NCBI GenBank assembly: GCA_016870035.1
Contig: VGCJ01000012.1
Span: 1 to 37,212, forward strand
DNA: 37,212 bases
Reading direction: 5' to 3'
Source: Alphaproteobacteria bacterium
GTDB taxonomy: Bacteria; Pseudomonadota; Alphaproteobacteria; Rhizobiales; Beijerinckiaceae
The notes beneath the pieces are model-generated. The model was not told where the DNA came from. It saw only the letters and a list, made by a program, of their open reading frames with translations, and did no database searches. A program made the translations under genes and the position numbers. The number at the start of each line of letters is the position of its first letter. Position 1 is the stretch's first letter. Below are positions 1 to 9,353 of this stretch, piece by piece.

Positions 1-174
1 CACCCCAAGCATCAAAATGATAAAAGTCTGCATCGTCATCGGCACCGGCCAGAAGGGCACTTGTACCTTGGCCGAAATCGCCAAGAGAACAGAACCGAGA
101 ACCACAAGCACCGCATCACGGGCGAGACTCGGGCGCGCGGCGAAGGCGCGAAGGGGGGCAAAAGCGGTTTGCAT
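1..174 (-). CDS. bioY: Biotin transporter BioY, N-terminal part only
   Basis: Only the first 58 codons are present; the gene runs off the left edge. Translation from the ATG at 172-174 gives a short basic N-terminus, a hydrophobic helix (about residues 21-33), then AKVQVPFWPVPMTMQTF. This is the hallmark segment of BioY, the membrane S component that binds biotin in ECF-type or stand-alone biotin uptake. A Shine-Dalgarno-like AGAGGG lies about 18-23 bases upstream of the ATG, rather far. The gene shares strand with selO, which ends 103 bases upstream, so cotranscription is possible. I saw no obvious BioR-type operator in the gap. The family call is firm; completeness cannot be judged. Confidence 0.88.
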   Translation of the reverse strand, partial: MQTAFAPLRAFAARPSLARDAVLVVLGSVLLAISAKVQVPFWPVPMTMQTFIILMLGV

Positions 175-208
175 GAGATGAAATTCCCTCTATCAATCTA
201 AATTCCTG

Positions 209-229
209 AAGCCGAAGCGGCTTTTCGGC
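209..229. other. Alternative small hairpins between selO and bioY
   Basis: Two mutually exclusive stems share this stretch. AAGCCG (209-214) can pair with CGGCTT (218-223), or GCCGAA (211-216) with TTCGGC (224-229). Neither has a T-run in the direction of the flanking minus-strand genes, so a classical terminator is not supported. A further GCCCTT-C-AAGGGC palindrome sits at 253-265. The function is unknown; chance structure is possible. Confidence 0.25.
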
Positions 230-277
230 GCCTACCTTACACAGCCGCGCTCGCCCTTCAAGGGCCGGAGCCCTTCG

Positions 278-1759
278 TTACGTTCCGCAAAAAGTTACCC
301 TCACCCGTTCATGCGGTTCGGCGGGCGCTTCATAGGCTTCATATTCAGGATCATCTTCATAAGGACACTGCAACGCACGGGCGAGGCGATAAAAGGGTTC
401 AAAATCATCAGAAACTTGCGCGGCTTGGATGGCCTCTTCGACGCGATGATTGCGCGGTATGCGTTTAGGGTTCACCGCTTTAATCCGCGATTGAATTTCT
501 GTTTGTGAAACCTCTTCGCGTTGAAGCCGCTCGCGCCACCGTGCAATCAAAGCTTCTGCCACTTCGTCATCGCCCAAAAATTGCCGAAGCGTTTGATCAT
601 TTTGAGGATCAACGGCATTTAAGAAGGCGCGAAAGGTTAAAGTGAAATCCGCTTGCTTCTGTTGCATGCGCAAAAGAAGTGAGGCGACAAGATCTTGGTC
701 TTCGTCTTCGCGCTTCCGAAGACCCAGCTTGGAGCGGAACGCCTCATCATAGGCTTTATGATAAAGATGTGCGAAACCGGAAATCGCATCGGATGCTTGT
801 TTCACAGCGCGTTCTTCATCTAAATCAATCAAAGGCAAAAGCGCTTCGGCAAGGCGCGCAAGATTCCACTGCGCAATCGCGGCTTGGCGTCCATACGCAT
901 AGCGACCAAATTGGTCGATAGAGCTGAAGACCGTCGCCGGATCATAGGCTTCCATAAAAGCGCAAGGTCCGTAATCAATCGTTTCGCCAGAGATCGTCAT
1001 ATTATCGGTGTTCATCACACCATGAACAAAGCCGAGCGCCATCCAGCGCGCAATCAAATGCGCTTGTCTTTCAATGACACCTTTTAAGAATGCCAGCGCG
1101 GGATTATCAGACTCTTTTGCAGAAGGATCATGCCGCTCAATCGCAAATGATAAAAGCGTACGCAATGAAACTTGATCTTCACGCGCAGCAAAAAATTGAA
1201 ATGTCCCGACGCGAAGATGACTTGAAGCCACACGCGTAAACACCGCACCCGGCAAAGGGCCTTGCTCCCGCAAAACACGCTCGCCTGTCAGCACTGCCGC
1301 GAGCGCCCGCGTCGTCGGCACGCCCAAAGCATGAATCGCTTCGCTTACGATATATTCGCGTAACACAGGGCCCAAAGCGGCACGTCCATCACCGCCGCGT
1401 GAATAGGGTGTGCGACCCGACCCCTTGAAGGCAATGTCACGCAATTTCCCAGAACGATCCCTCACTTCACCCAAAAGGATCGCACGGCCATCGCCGAGCT
1501 GCGAAACGAAACTTCCAAATTGATGACCGGCATAGGCCACCGCCACGGGCGTCGCACCCAAGGGAAGTTCATTGCCAACAAAGAGCCGAGCCAACTCTTC
1601 TGACGAAACGCCGTCGAGGGAAAGCCCAAGCTCGCGGGCGAGCGAATCATTGAATGCGATCAGACGCGGGGCCGCGACCGGCGTTGGCGGCAAGGCGGTG
1701 AAAAACCCCTCCGGCAAGCGAGCGTAATGCGCCTCAATCTGTCCAATCGATATGAACAT
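278..1759 (-). CDS. selO: Protein adenylyltransferase SelO (YdiU family)
   Basis: A full-length SelO pseudokinase-fold enzyme of 493 residues. The family transfers AMP from ATP to Ser/Thr/Tyr of protein substrates and is linked to redox stress. Visible landmarks are YAGHQFG (76-82), the Lys-bearing [11 protein letters not shown] (111-121), HGVMNTDNM (246-254) with the metal-site Asn/Asp, and DYGPCAF (262-268), the DFG-like site. The protein ends in TFCGT, keeping the C-terminal Cys that replaces selenocysteine in bacterial members. The ATG start at 1757-1759 fits the usual short N-terminus; an AAGGA lies about 12 bases upstream. It is divergent from pgi, with the promoter space between them. 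No lesion was seen. Confidence 0.95.
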   Translation of the reverse strand: MFISIGQIEAHYARLPEGFFTALPPTPVAAPRLIAFNDSLARELGLSLDGVSSEELARLFVGNELPLGATPVAVAYAGHQFGSFVSQLGDGRAILLGEVRDRSGKLRDIAFKGSGRTPYSRGGDGRAALGPVLREYIVSEAIHALGVPTTRALAAVLTGERVLREQGPLPGAVFTRVASSHLRVGTFQFFAAREDQVSLRTLLSFAIERHDPSAKESDNPALAFLKGVIERQAHLIARWMALGFVHGVMNTDNMTISGETIDYGPCAFMEAYDPATVFSSIDQFGRYAYGRQAAIAQWNLARLAEALLPLIDLDEERAVKQASDAISGFAHLYHKAYDEAFRSKLGLRKREDEDQDLVASLLLRMQQKQADFTLTFRAFLNAVDPQNDQTLRQFLGDDEVAEALIARWRERLQREEVSQTEIQSRIKAVNPKRIPRNHRVEEAIQAAQVSDDFEPFYRLARALQCPYEDDPEYEAYEAPAEPHERVRVTFCGT

Positions 1760-1906
1760 GATGATTTTTGGTCCTTCCCCAAGCCAAGTATGTAAAAGTG
1801 CGCCCGATTGCCTCGAAAGATCAAGGGGATCATCCGCAACCCCGCTTTGTCTATCGGAAGGGGCGGTTTATGGTCCCTTCCTCATTTTGCTTCGGATTAC
1901 CTGATC

Positions 1907-3538
1907 ATGAGTCCCACTAAAGATGTCGCGCTCGCAAAGCTCCGAGCCCATTGGCAAACGAAAAAGACGCAACCGATCAAAACACTCTTTGATGCCGATC
2001 CGAACCGCTTTGTAAAATTCTCGCGAAAACATGAGCGGATGCTGCTTGATTTTTCAAAATGCGCGCTGACCGATGAGACGTTGTCACTGCTGCTTGATCT
2101 CGCGCGCGCGGTTGATCTTGAATCAAAACGTGACGCGATGTTTCGTGGTGAAAAGATCAATCAAACCGAACATCGCGCCGTATTGCATACGGCGCTGCGT
2201 CGTCGCGATCAAAGCCCTCTGCTTTTCGATGGTCATAACATCATGTCGGATATTGCCGCGGAGCGCGCGAAGATGTTCGCACTCGCTGAAGGCGTTCGCT
2301 CAGGAAAAATTTCAGGTTCAACGGGAAAGACTTTTACCGATGTTGTCAATCTCGGCATTGGCGGTTCGGATCTCGGTCCTGCGATGGCAACACTCGCGCT
2401 GGTGCCATGGCATAACGGACCAAAACTTCATTTCGTATCAAATGTTGATGGCGCGCATCTCGCTGACACGCTGATCGGGCTTAATCCTGAAACGACATTG
2501 TTCATTATCGCCTCGAAAACTTTCACGACGATTGAAACAATGACCAATGCGATCTCAGCGCGAAGCTTCATTGCCGAGCGCTTGGGCGATGACGCAGTCG
2601 CACATCATTTCATGGCCGTGACAACCGCGCTTGATAAAGCTGCTCAATTTCCCGTGCGTGCAGATCGCATCACCGGCTTTTGGGATTGGGTCGGCGGGCG
2701 TTATTCAATCTGGTCATCAATCGGATTGCCGCTTGCCATTGCGATTGGCTCGAAAAATTTTGAGGCTTTTCTCGATGGCGCCGGCGCACTCGATGAGCAT
2801 TTCACATCCGCGCCGCTTACAGTAAATCTTCCGGTCCTATTCGGACTGATTGGCGTCTGGCATCGTTTGATATGTGAGTATCCAACACGGGCGCTGATCC
2901 CTTATGATCAACGCCTCGCGCGATTTCCCGCCTATGTGCAACAGCTTGATATGGAATCAAATGGCAAACACGTTGCACGTGATGGAACGGCACTTAATCA
3001 TGCCTCTAGTCCAATTGTGTGGGGTGAGCCGGGCACCAATTCACAACACGCATTTTTTCAATTGCTGCATCAAGGAACCGATATCATTCCGGTCGAGTTT
3101 CTTATTGCGGCAAAAGCGGAACGCACAGATCTGAAAAACCATCACGATTTGTTAATTGCCAATTGCCTTGCGCAATCAGAGGCGCTACTTGTTGGCCGCA
3201 CAAAGGAGGAAGCAAAAGCTCAGCTTTTGGCGCGCGGTCTGCAACCTCAAACAGCCGAAGAGCTGGCACCCCATCGCGTCTTTCCCGGCAATAGGCCCTC
3301 TCTCACGCTGGCATATGAACGGCTTGATCCCGCGCAACTCGGCGCACTCATCGCTCTTTACGAGCATCGCGTTTTTGTCGAAGCCGCCATTTTCGGAATC
3401 AACGCTTTTGACCAATGGGGCGTCAAATTAGGCAAAGAACTGGCCACAAGCCTTTTGCCGCTTGTAAAAGGTGAAACCCAAGATACGCGTGCGAATGGGT
3501 CAACTGCGGGGCTCATCGGATTTTTAACAAAATGCTAA
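1907..3538 (+). CDS. pgi: Glucose-6-phosphate isomerase
   Basis: Interconverts glucose-6-phosphate and fructose-6-phosphate in the cytoplasm (glycolysis, gluconeogenesis, entry to Entner-Doudoroff and pentose phosphate routes). Signatures include GIGGSDLGP, the sugar-phosphate-binding [25 protein letters not shown] and the C-terminal [16 protein letters not shown] start at the ATG at 1907 (MSPTKDV), giving 543 residues, the normal length. The frame stays open to a TTG at 1808, but that would add a 33-residue extension with no family counterpart that I know. Neither start has a strong Shine-Dalgarno. It is monocistronic by appearance: selO diverges upstream and a pseudogene follows after about 100 bases. 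Confidence 0.95.
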   Translation: MSPTKDVALAKLRAHWQTKKTQPIKTLFDADPNRFVKFSRKHERMLLDFSKCALTDETLSLLLDLARAVDLESKRDAMFRGEKINQTEHRAVLHTALRRRDQSPLLFDGHNIMSDIAAERAKMFALAEGVRSGKISGSTGKTFTDVVNLGIGGSDLGPAMATLALVPWHNGPKLHFVSNVDGAHLADTLIGLNPETTLFIIASKTFTTIETMTNAISARSFIAERLGDDAVAHHFMAVTTALDKAAQFPVRADRITGFWDWVGGRYSIWSSIGLPLAIAIGSKNFEAFLDGAGALDEHFTSAPLTVNLPVLFGLIGVWHRLICEYPTRALIPYDQRLARFPAYVQQLDMESNGKHVARDGTALNHASSPIVWGEPGTNSQHAFFQLLHQGTDIIPVEFLIAAKAERTDLKNHHDLLIANCLAQSEALLVGRTKEEAKAQLLARGLQPQTAEELAPHRVFPGNRPSLTLAYERLDPAQLGALIALYEHRVFVEAAIFGINAFDQWGVKLGKELATSLLPLVKGETQDTRANGSTAGLIGFLTKC

Positions 3539-3562
3539 AAAACTCGCTCCAATTTGATGCAA

Positions 3563-3592
3563 TTGGCACGCTTTCATTTTGGACTTTTTAAT
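3563..3592 (+). promoter_or_regulatory. Possible sigma-70-like promoter before the TPR pseudogene
   Basis: TTGGCA at 3563-3568 is followed 18 bases later by TTTAAT (3587-3592), about 45 bases before the ATG at 3637. The match is moderate only and rests on sequence resemblance. Confidence 0.3.
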
Positions 3593-3636
3593 CTATTTTC
3601 CTAAGGTCAAGTCCGATATATAAAGTCGGAGCTCCA

Positions 3637-5925
3637 ATGGCCTTACTCGAAGATTGCCTTGCCCTCGAAGCGAAAGGACAACGCAACAAGGCCGTACGAA
3701 AATTAACCCACTGGATCGAAAGTAAAGACAAAAAGAAGCCAAAAGAAGCACGCCTCGCCTGGTATCATCTTGCGCGGATGGTGTTGCAACTTGAACGCCC
3801 GGCCGATGCCGCTTCTTATCTCACCAAAGCTCGTAGCTTTTTAAAAAAGATGCAGAGCTTCTCAATCTATCAGGGATCGCGGCAAAGCGCTCGCGGAATT
3901 TTGATGAAGCGCTTGGCTTTTTTGATGAGGCTTTTAAAGCGGATAAAATAGCCATCGCGGCTCTTGCAAACAAAACGCTGCTACTCGTGGAACTAAAGCG
4001 GAGCGATGAAGCGAACCTCAACGCCAAAGCTCAAAGAGGTTGACCCTCAAAATCCTGCGGCTGCGCGTTTTCTTGGCAATGCTCATTTACAAAAAGGTGA
4101 TTTACTGAGCACGATTCGTTTTTTGACAAGGCGGTTCAGCTCAATCCTAAAGACGTGATTACATGGATTGACCGCATCAAAGCGGATATGGATTTTGAGC
4201 GCCATCAAGAGGCAATCAAGGCGGTTGAAGCCGCAATTCGTGAAATGCCGCAGGAACACCGAATCATCGAAGCGCGGATTATGGTTTATCGCCGGGCTGG
4301 AAAATTCACTGAGGCCGAAAGGTTTCTAATTCAGCGGATTGAAGAAGAGCCGGACGACGCCTGGGCCCATTTTCAACTTGCGGAAACCGTTGCGCGTTTT
4401 GATCGTGAGCGTGGCAACAAGCATTATCTCCGCGCGGTTAAGCTAAAGCCCGACGATGAAATTTATTGGATGAATTACGCCAATAGTCTTTATCGTTCTC
4501 GTTATGGCAATAAAGCTGATCATATTCAAGCAGGCTATGAAGCCGTGATGAAGGCCTTAACCTTAGGCCCTCTTCCTTCACGCTTTGTACGTATGGCTCA
4601 CAACATTCTCGTACGGATGGGACGTTTTGATATTGTCAAAACCTTGGGTTCATTTCGCGATCTTGGACGCACTTGGACAAGTGAAAGCCTTCATGACGCA
4701 TTTCATTATCATCTTGCGCGCATTGAAACGGATGAAGACCGTTATGATATTTTAGAGCAACATCGTATTTGGGGCCGGATTGAGCTTGCGAAAACCAAAC
4801 TCAACCCTTTGCCCAAACCTGCATTGGTGAAAGGTCGCGACAAAATAAGACTGGGCATCATGTCTTCTGATTTGAGACATCATCCGGTGAGCTATTTCAC
4901 CATGCCGCTTTTTGATTTTATCAATCGGAATAGATTTGAAGTCTATTGCTATTCATGGTGTCGCCATGATCCCGATCCGATCTAGCAATATATTGCAAGG
5001 CGTGTGAATGAATTCCGCTGGCACAAGGCGATTGCGGATCGCGATGCAGCAGAACTCATTGCCAAAGATCAACTCGACATCTTGTTTGAACTTGGCAGCT
5101 CTACCGACATGAACAAAAATCGAAGTGATGGCGTGGAATCCGGCACCCGTAACAGCGAGTTGGCTTGGTTATCCGCATTCGGCGGGGCTTGAGACCATCG
5201 ATTATATTTTGGTCGATCCGTTCATCAATCCACCTGATCCCGCACTGCTAATTGAAAAGCTTTTTGAGATGCCAAAGAGTTGGGTGGCGATGGGGCGTTT
5301 GGGCTTCAATGAAGCAGAAGAAATCAAACCCGTTATTCCTTCGGCGCGCAAAGGCTACATCACCTTCGGCACCGCAAATAACCCCTATAAATATAGCCCT
5401 AAAGTTTTATCGACATGGGCACGCGTGTTAAACGAAGTGCCTGAATTAAAATTTTTATTTGTCAGACCTGAAGCGGGAGCCGCAGCATTCCGCGAATATA
5501 TGACCAAGGCCTTTGTTGATGAAGGCGTCGCGGCTGATCGCATTCAGTTTGTATCTGTGCGCGGCAAACATATGCGTTTTTACAATGAAATGGATATTTC
5601 GCTCGATACATTTCCGCAGACGGGCGGTACGACAACTTGCGAATCCATTTTCATGGGCGTTCCCGTGATCACGCTGGTCGGCACTGCCTTTTTTGAACGC
5701 TTAAGCTATTAAAATCTTTCCAATGCGGGCTTGGGTGATCTCGCTGCCCTCTATCACGATGACTATGTGAAGAAAGCCGTAGCGCTTGCACAGGACACCA
5801 AAAGGCGGACTTATCTGCGCAGTGCTTTGAGACGACAAATAAAAGACCGGCCTTTGGGACAACCGGAACAATTCGCGAAAGATTTTTATAATCTAGTCGC
5901 CAAAACGGTTATTGAATCGCGCTGA
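3637..5925 (+). pseudogene. Broken TPR and O-GlcNAc-transferase-like (GT41/SPINDLY) gene
   Basis: Read across three forward frames, this is one decayed gene of roughly 760 codons. The N-terminal half is TPR repeats (for example DEALGFFDEAFKADK, DKAVQLNPKD, EAIKAVEAAIRE). The C-terminal half matches the SPINDLY-type glycosyltransferase 41 domain: KIRLGIMSSDLRHHPVSYF, PAPVTASWLGYPHSAGLETI, SFDTFPQTGGTTTCES-like text near 5595-5645, and GVPVITLVGTAFFERLSY. Frame changes occur near 3840-3848 (beside an A-run), 4000-4036, 4095-4110 and 5110-5135. In-frame stops are TAG 4983-4985 and TAA 5710-5712, after which the homology continues as NLSNAGLGDLAALYHDDY. Intact family members are thought to glycosylate proteins, often surface or flagellar ones. 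Sequencing error could explain a homopolymer shift but not six lesions. Confidence 0.88.
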
Positions 5926-5927
5926 AT

Positions 5928-6485
5928 TCACTTCACCGCAAAAACGCGCGCGCCGTCGCGATGCCCCCTCCAATTATCGAGATAGGCTTTCGCCATTTTT
6001 GCATCATCGATCACAAGGAGATTTTCAGCATTCAGTGATTCAGCGCTTTGTGTAAAATTACAGGAACCGGTGACAACTTTTTTGCCATCAATGACCATCA
6101 CTTTATTGTGGGCAATCGCGCAACAATAATCAACATAAAGCGGAATATTCGCTTCGCTCAGAAGTGACATCACAGAATAGCGTTCGGAATTTTGGCTTTT
6201 ATCGACAATAACAGCCACATCAACACCGCGACGATGTGCTTCAACCAGAGCTTCGGCAATCGGACGCGCGGTAAAACTATACGCTTGAACACGGATCGGT
6301 TCACGCGCTGACGAGATCGCTTCAAGAATCAAGGTGGAACAGCGGCCATCAGGCGAGAAGCACAACTTCCATGGCGGCGCTTCACCCGCTTCCAGGCGAT
6401 GAGCCGCAGAGCCAAGCACCACCAATGCGAGGAGCACAGGTGAAATCAGCCAAAACCGTCTGAGCGTGATCCGCTTACCCATCAT
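5928..6485 (-). CDS. Secreted single-HKD phospholipase D family nuclease-like protein
   Basis: A 186-residue protein with one HKD motif, AHNKVMVIDGKKVVTGSCNF (about residues 125-144), giving His126, Lys128, Asp133, Ser141 and Asn143. A single HKD in a small protein fits the Nuc/endonuclease branch, which dimerises to form one active site. The N-terminus (MMGKRITLRR, then a hydrophobic stretch to about residue 27) looks like a signal peptide or membrane anchor, so the enzyme is probably periplasmic. Four or more Cys are present, including CC at 121-122. The frame extends upstream to 6605, but that part reads as non-coding. I start at the tandem ATGs at 6480-6485, with a G-rich run about 12 bases upstream. 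It converges on the TPR pseudogene with 2 bases between them. The substrate is unknown. Confidence 0.8.
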   Translation of the reverse strand: MMGKRITLRRFWLISPVLLALVVLGSAAHRLEAGEAPPWKLCFSPDGRCSTLILEAISSAREPIRVQAYSFTARPIAEALVEAHRRGVDVAVIVDKSQNSERYSVMSLLSEANIPLYVDYCCAIAHNKVMVIDGKKVVTGSCNFTQSAESLNAENLLVIDDAKMAKAYLDNWRGHRDGARVFAVK

Positions 6486-6611
6486 GAACGTTACAGGCCC
6501 CCACACAACCGTTGGAGCACTATACAACTTCAAGATGAAAAATGTCAGATCTACAACCTGAATTTTTTTGAGTTGCCCTACGGTCTGCCCGTAAACCAGG
6601 CGCAAGTCATG

Positions 6612-6836
6612 TCAAAATTTGTCAAGCAAAGACGAGGTGTGATCTTCTTCGTCCGGATCATCTGTTTCAATGGCAGGAATCGCGTAACTACCGGTAAGCC
6701 ATCGCCCGAGATCCAGATCCGCACAGCGTTTCGAGCAAAAGGGACGGAAGTCACGGACAGCCCTTTTGCTGCAACTCGGACAGCGACCAAGCATAACAAC
6801 TTTTCCGGTTTCGTCTTTTTCAGGAGTGTCTGTCAC
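6612..6836 (-). CDS. yacG: Zinc-binding protein YacG (DNA gyrase inhibitor family)
   Basis: A 74-residue protein with the YacG zinc site: CPSC (about 19-22) and FCSKRCADLDLGRWLTGSY, supplying four Cys ligands. The tail is acidic, as usual. Members bind GyrB and inhibit gyrase in Escherichia coli; the role here is inferred from the family. The start codon overlaps the maf stop by four bases (ATGA, 6833-6836), so it is probably coupled to maf and forms the last gene of an infA-maf-yacG unit. Confidence 0.92.
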   Translation of the reverse strand: MTDTPEKDETGKVVMLGRCPSCSKRAVRDFRPFCSKRCADLDLGRWLTGSYAIPAIETDDPDEEDHTSSLLDKF

Positions 6837-7447
6837 GGCACCCTCTTCGCCTTTATGCCGAAGCTCCCAAGCAGTTGTGCAGTTTCGTAAAGTGGCAAGC
6901 CGACAACGCCAGAATAAGAGCCTGAAAGAAAATCGATATAGGCAGCCGCCAAGCCCTGAATTGCGTAGCCACCCGCTTTACCTTGCCATTCTTTAGAGGC
7001 GATATAAGTTTCGATCTCTTCTTGCGATAATCTTTTGAAACCGACTTTTGTCTCGACGTGACGAAGGCGACGTTGTCCATCACGGCCAATTATAGCGAGC
7101 GCCGTATGAACGCGATGCGCACGTCCAGACAGAAGTGCGAGACATGCGCGCGCATCCTCTTCGGTTTCCGCTTTGGGTAGAATGCGACGGCCTACGCCAA
7201 CAACCGTATCGGCAGCCAAAACAACAAAGGCGCCGGCAAGAACAGCGATTTCGAGTTTTCTACAAACCGCTTCGGCTTTTTCGCGCGCCAAGCGGATCGA
7301 ATGAACTCGCGGCAATTCATTCTTCAAAGGCGTCTCGTCAATGGACGCAGCGATTAAATGCTGCGGCTCACACCCGATCTGACGCAAGAGATCAAGGCGA
7401 CGCGGAGAGGCTGAAGCGAGAATAAGCGCCGGGTCTGCCACGGACAA
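6833..7447 (-). CDS. maf: Maf-family nucleotide pyrophosphatase
   Basis: A 204-residue house-cleaning pyrophosphatase that hydrolyses non-canonical or methylated NTPs. It has the N-terminal ILASASPRRLDLL (phosphate-binding), DETP (about 38-41), the catalytic-region VLAADTVV and the C-terminal GKAGGYAIQG. Sub-family (dTTP/UTP versus 7-methyl-GTP type) cannot be decided by eye; SIDETP leans to the YhdE side. It lies 49 bases downstream of infA on the same strand and overlaps yacG by 4 bases, the common alphaproteobacterial order. No defect was seen. Confidence 0.93.
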   Translation of the reverse strand: MSVADPALILASASPRRLDLLRQIGCEPQHLIAASIDETPLKNELPRVHSIRLAREKAEAVCRKLEIAVLAGAFVVLAADTVVGVGRRILPKAETEEDARACLALLSGRAHRVHTALAIIGRDGQRRLRHVETKVGFKRLSQEEIETYIASKEWQGKAGGYAIQGLAAAYIDFLSGSYSGVVGLPLYETAQLLGSFGIKAKRVP

Positions 7448-7496
7448 TCCTGTTCACAGAGAATATGACGGAGTTGAGGCTAAACCGCGTCCGTAA

Positions 7497-7715
7497 CTAT
7501 TTGAAGCGGTAGGTGATGCGCCCCTTGGTCAAATCATAGGGGGTCATTTCCACGAGAACCTTATCGCCGGCCAAGACACGAATGCGATTTTTGCGCATTT
7601 TACCTGCAGTATGGGCGATAATTTCATGGTCATTTTCGAGCTGAACGCGAAACATCGCATTCGGCAACAATTCCGTGACCATGCCGGGGAGTTCCAAAAC
7701 TTCTTCTTTAGCCAT
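7497..7715 (-). CDS. infA: Translation initiation factor IF-1
   Basis: 72 residues, the standard length, as one S1/OB-fold domain: [20 protein letters not shown], then [20 protein letters not shown] and a [15 protein letters not shown] ending typical of the family. IF-1 binds the 30S A site with IF-2 and IF-3 during initiation. It is the first gene of the minus-strand infA-maf-yacG group; about 100 bases separate it from the 3' end of pssA upstream, enough for its own promoter, though no clear -35/-10 pair stood out. Confidence 0.98.
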   Translation of the reverse strand: MAKEEVLELPGMVTELLPNAMFRVQLENDHEIIAHTAGKMRKNRIRVLAGDKVLVEMTPYDLTKGRITYRFK

Positions 7716-7819
7716 CCTGAACCTTCAATCAGCGGGGATCCGTGAACGGGCCACCCTTTTAAGAGCGGCGGACCCTAAACGAAACCGCGCCATTTGTGAA
7801 CCATCCCCCGCATATGCCC

Positions 7820-8629
7820 TTAAGGGTGCGCACCGGCCGTCCGGTGTAATCTTTCGAGCATCCGATAGCGACGAGAACCCCACGGAATCATCAAAAGATA
7901 GAGAATCGTCGTGACCGCGAGAAACTGGAACATATAAGTCACAAGCAACCCGACAATCGCAATGACAATCACGAAGAGCGGTAACACCCATTCACGCGGC
8001 ACGCGGCTACCGAAAGTCTTACCGGCAAAAGTCGGAATGCGGCTTACCATCATAAAGGCAATGAAGAGCACATAGACCGCTTCGACCACCGCAAAGCTCG
8101 CCGGAACCTCTAAACCCAATTCGAGAAAATAAGCTGGCAGTAATCCGGTCAGCGCACCCGCCGGCGTGGGAATTCCCGTGAAGAAATTCTTCTGCCATTC
8201 AGGCCGTGTAGGATCATCAATCATCACATTGAATCGCGCCAAACGAAGTGCTGACGCAGATGTAAACAAGACTACGGTGATCCATCCAAGCGACTGCAAT
8301 TCGTTCAATCCATAAATATAGAGAATGATCGCAGGCGAAACGCCAAAACTTAAGAAATCAGCAAGACTATCAAGCTCTGCACCAAAGCGTGAGGTGCCTT
8401 TGAGCAAACGCGCGATGCGTCCATCAAGTCCGTCAAGAATCGCAGCGACGAGAACAGCAATCAATGCATAACGCAATTGTCCTTCATACGCGAAACGGAT
8501 CGCGGTCAATCCAGCGCACAAAGAAAGCATTGTAACAAGATTGGGAATAAGAACGCGTAATGGCACCGCATTAAAACGACGCGGTCGCGGATCCTTATCA
8601 GGTTCAAAGGGAGGAAAAAGATCAGTCAT
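7820..8629 (-). CDS. pssA: CDP-diacylglycerol-serine O-phosphatidyltransferase
   Basis: Makes phosphatidylserine from CDP-diacylglycerol and serine in the inner membrane. The CDP-alcohol phosphotransferase signature is complete: Asp66, Asp69-Gly70, Ala73-Arg74, Gly83, Asp87 and Asp91 ([13 protein letters not shown] followed by GAELDSLAD). The rest is six or more hydrophobic helices; 269 residues is usual for the type II PssA. Its ATG overlaps the psd stop by 4 bases (8626-8629), so translation is probably coupled and the two successive steps to phosphatidylethanolamine are made together. Confidence 0.95.
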   Translation of the reverse strand: MTDLFPPFEPDKDPRPRRFNAVPLRVLIPNLVTMLSLCAGLTAIRFAYEGQLRYALIAVLVAAILDGLDGRIARLLKGTSRFGAELDSLADFLSFGVSPAIILYIYGLNELQSLGWITVVLFTSASALRLARFNVMIDDPTRPEWQKNFFTGIPTPAGALTGLLPAYFLELGLEVPASFAVVEAVYVLFIAFMMVSRIPTFAGKTFGSRVPREWVLPLFVIVIAIVGLLVTYMFQFLAVTTILYLLMIPWGSRRYRMLERLHRTAGAHP

Positions 8630-9324
8630 AGATTTTGAAAATGCAGTTCGCCGGTTGCATCTTCACGTGCAGCAATGACAGTCTCACCTGCAATCATTGT
8701 CTGTCCAACACCCACAAGCAGATCATAGCCATCAGGGAGATAGACGTCTACACGCGAGCCAAAACGAATGAGGCCAAATCTTTCGCCAACCGACAAACGA
8801 TCACCCTCTTCAACAAAGCCAACGATACGCCGAGCGATCAATCCCGCGATCTGAACAACACCAAAACGTTCACGGCCCGTGTTCACAATGATCGCGTTGC
8901 GCTCATTATCTTCACTCGCTTTATCGAGCTCTGCATTGAGAAAGAGACCCGGGCGATAGGCAATGGTTTCAATCGTGCCGGAAACGGGAACGCGATTCAC
9001 ATGGCAATTAAACACATTCATGAAAATCGAAATCCGCGTCATCGGCTCATCGGAGAGGCCGAGCTCTGGCGGCGGCACCGCCTCGACAATCATCGACACC
9101 CGCCCATCAGCCGGCGAGATCACAAGCCCCTGACCCACCGGCACCGTGCGGACCGGATCGCGGAAAAAATAGATGCACCAGACGGTCAAAATACCGCCGA
9201 TCCAGCCAAGCGGCGACCAGATCCAGGCCAGCAGATTGGCAACCACCGCAAAAATGGCAATAAATGGCCATCCCTCACGGTGGATGGGCACAAGCTGCTT
9301 CCTGACAGAATCCAAAATCGACAT
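8626..9324 (-). CDS. psd: Phosphatidylserine decarboxylase proenzyme
   Basis: Converts phosphatidylserine to phosphatidylethanolamine; the proenzyme self-cleaves to create a pyruvoyl group. It is the short alphaproteobacterial form: an N-terminal membrane segment (about 21-57), [32 protein letters not shown] and the self-cleavage site FGS (cut expected between Gly189 and Ser190). I start at the ATG at 9322-9324 ([18 protein letters not shown]), with GGGA about 8-10 bases upstream. This matches the usual family N-terminus and gives 232 residues. An in-frame GTG at 9357 forms a GTGA overlap with the ABC exporter stop and is an alternative. Middle gene of exporter-psd-pssA. Confidence 0.94.
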   Translation of the reverse strand: MSILDSVRKQLVPIHREGWPFIAIFAVVANLLAWIWSPLGWIGGILTVWCIYFFRDPVRTVPVGQGLVISPADGRVSMIVEAVPPPELGLSDEPMTRISIFMNVFNCHVNRVPVSGTIETIAYRPGLFLNAELDKASEDNERNAIIVNTGRERFGVVQIAGLIARRIVGFVEEGDRLSVGERFGLIRFGSRVDVYLPDGYDLLVGVGQTMIAGETVIAAREDATGELHFQNL

Positions 9325-9353
9325 CACACCAGTCCCGAAGGGGCGAGTTGCCC

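Noticed and set aside
6486-6611. Possible tRNA between the HKD protein and yacG, where some relatives may carry one
   Set aside because: No GTTCGA-type T-loop or cloverleaf could be found on either strand.
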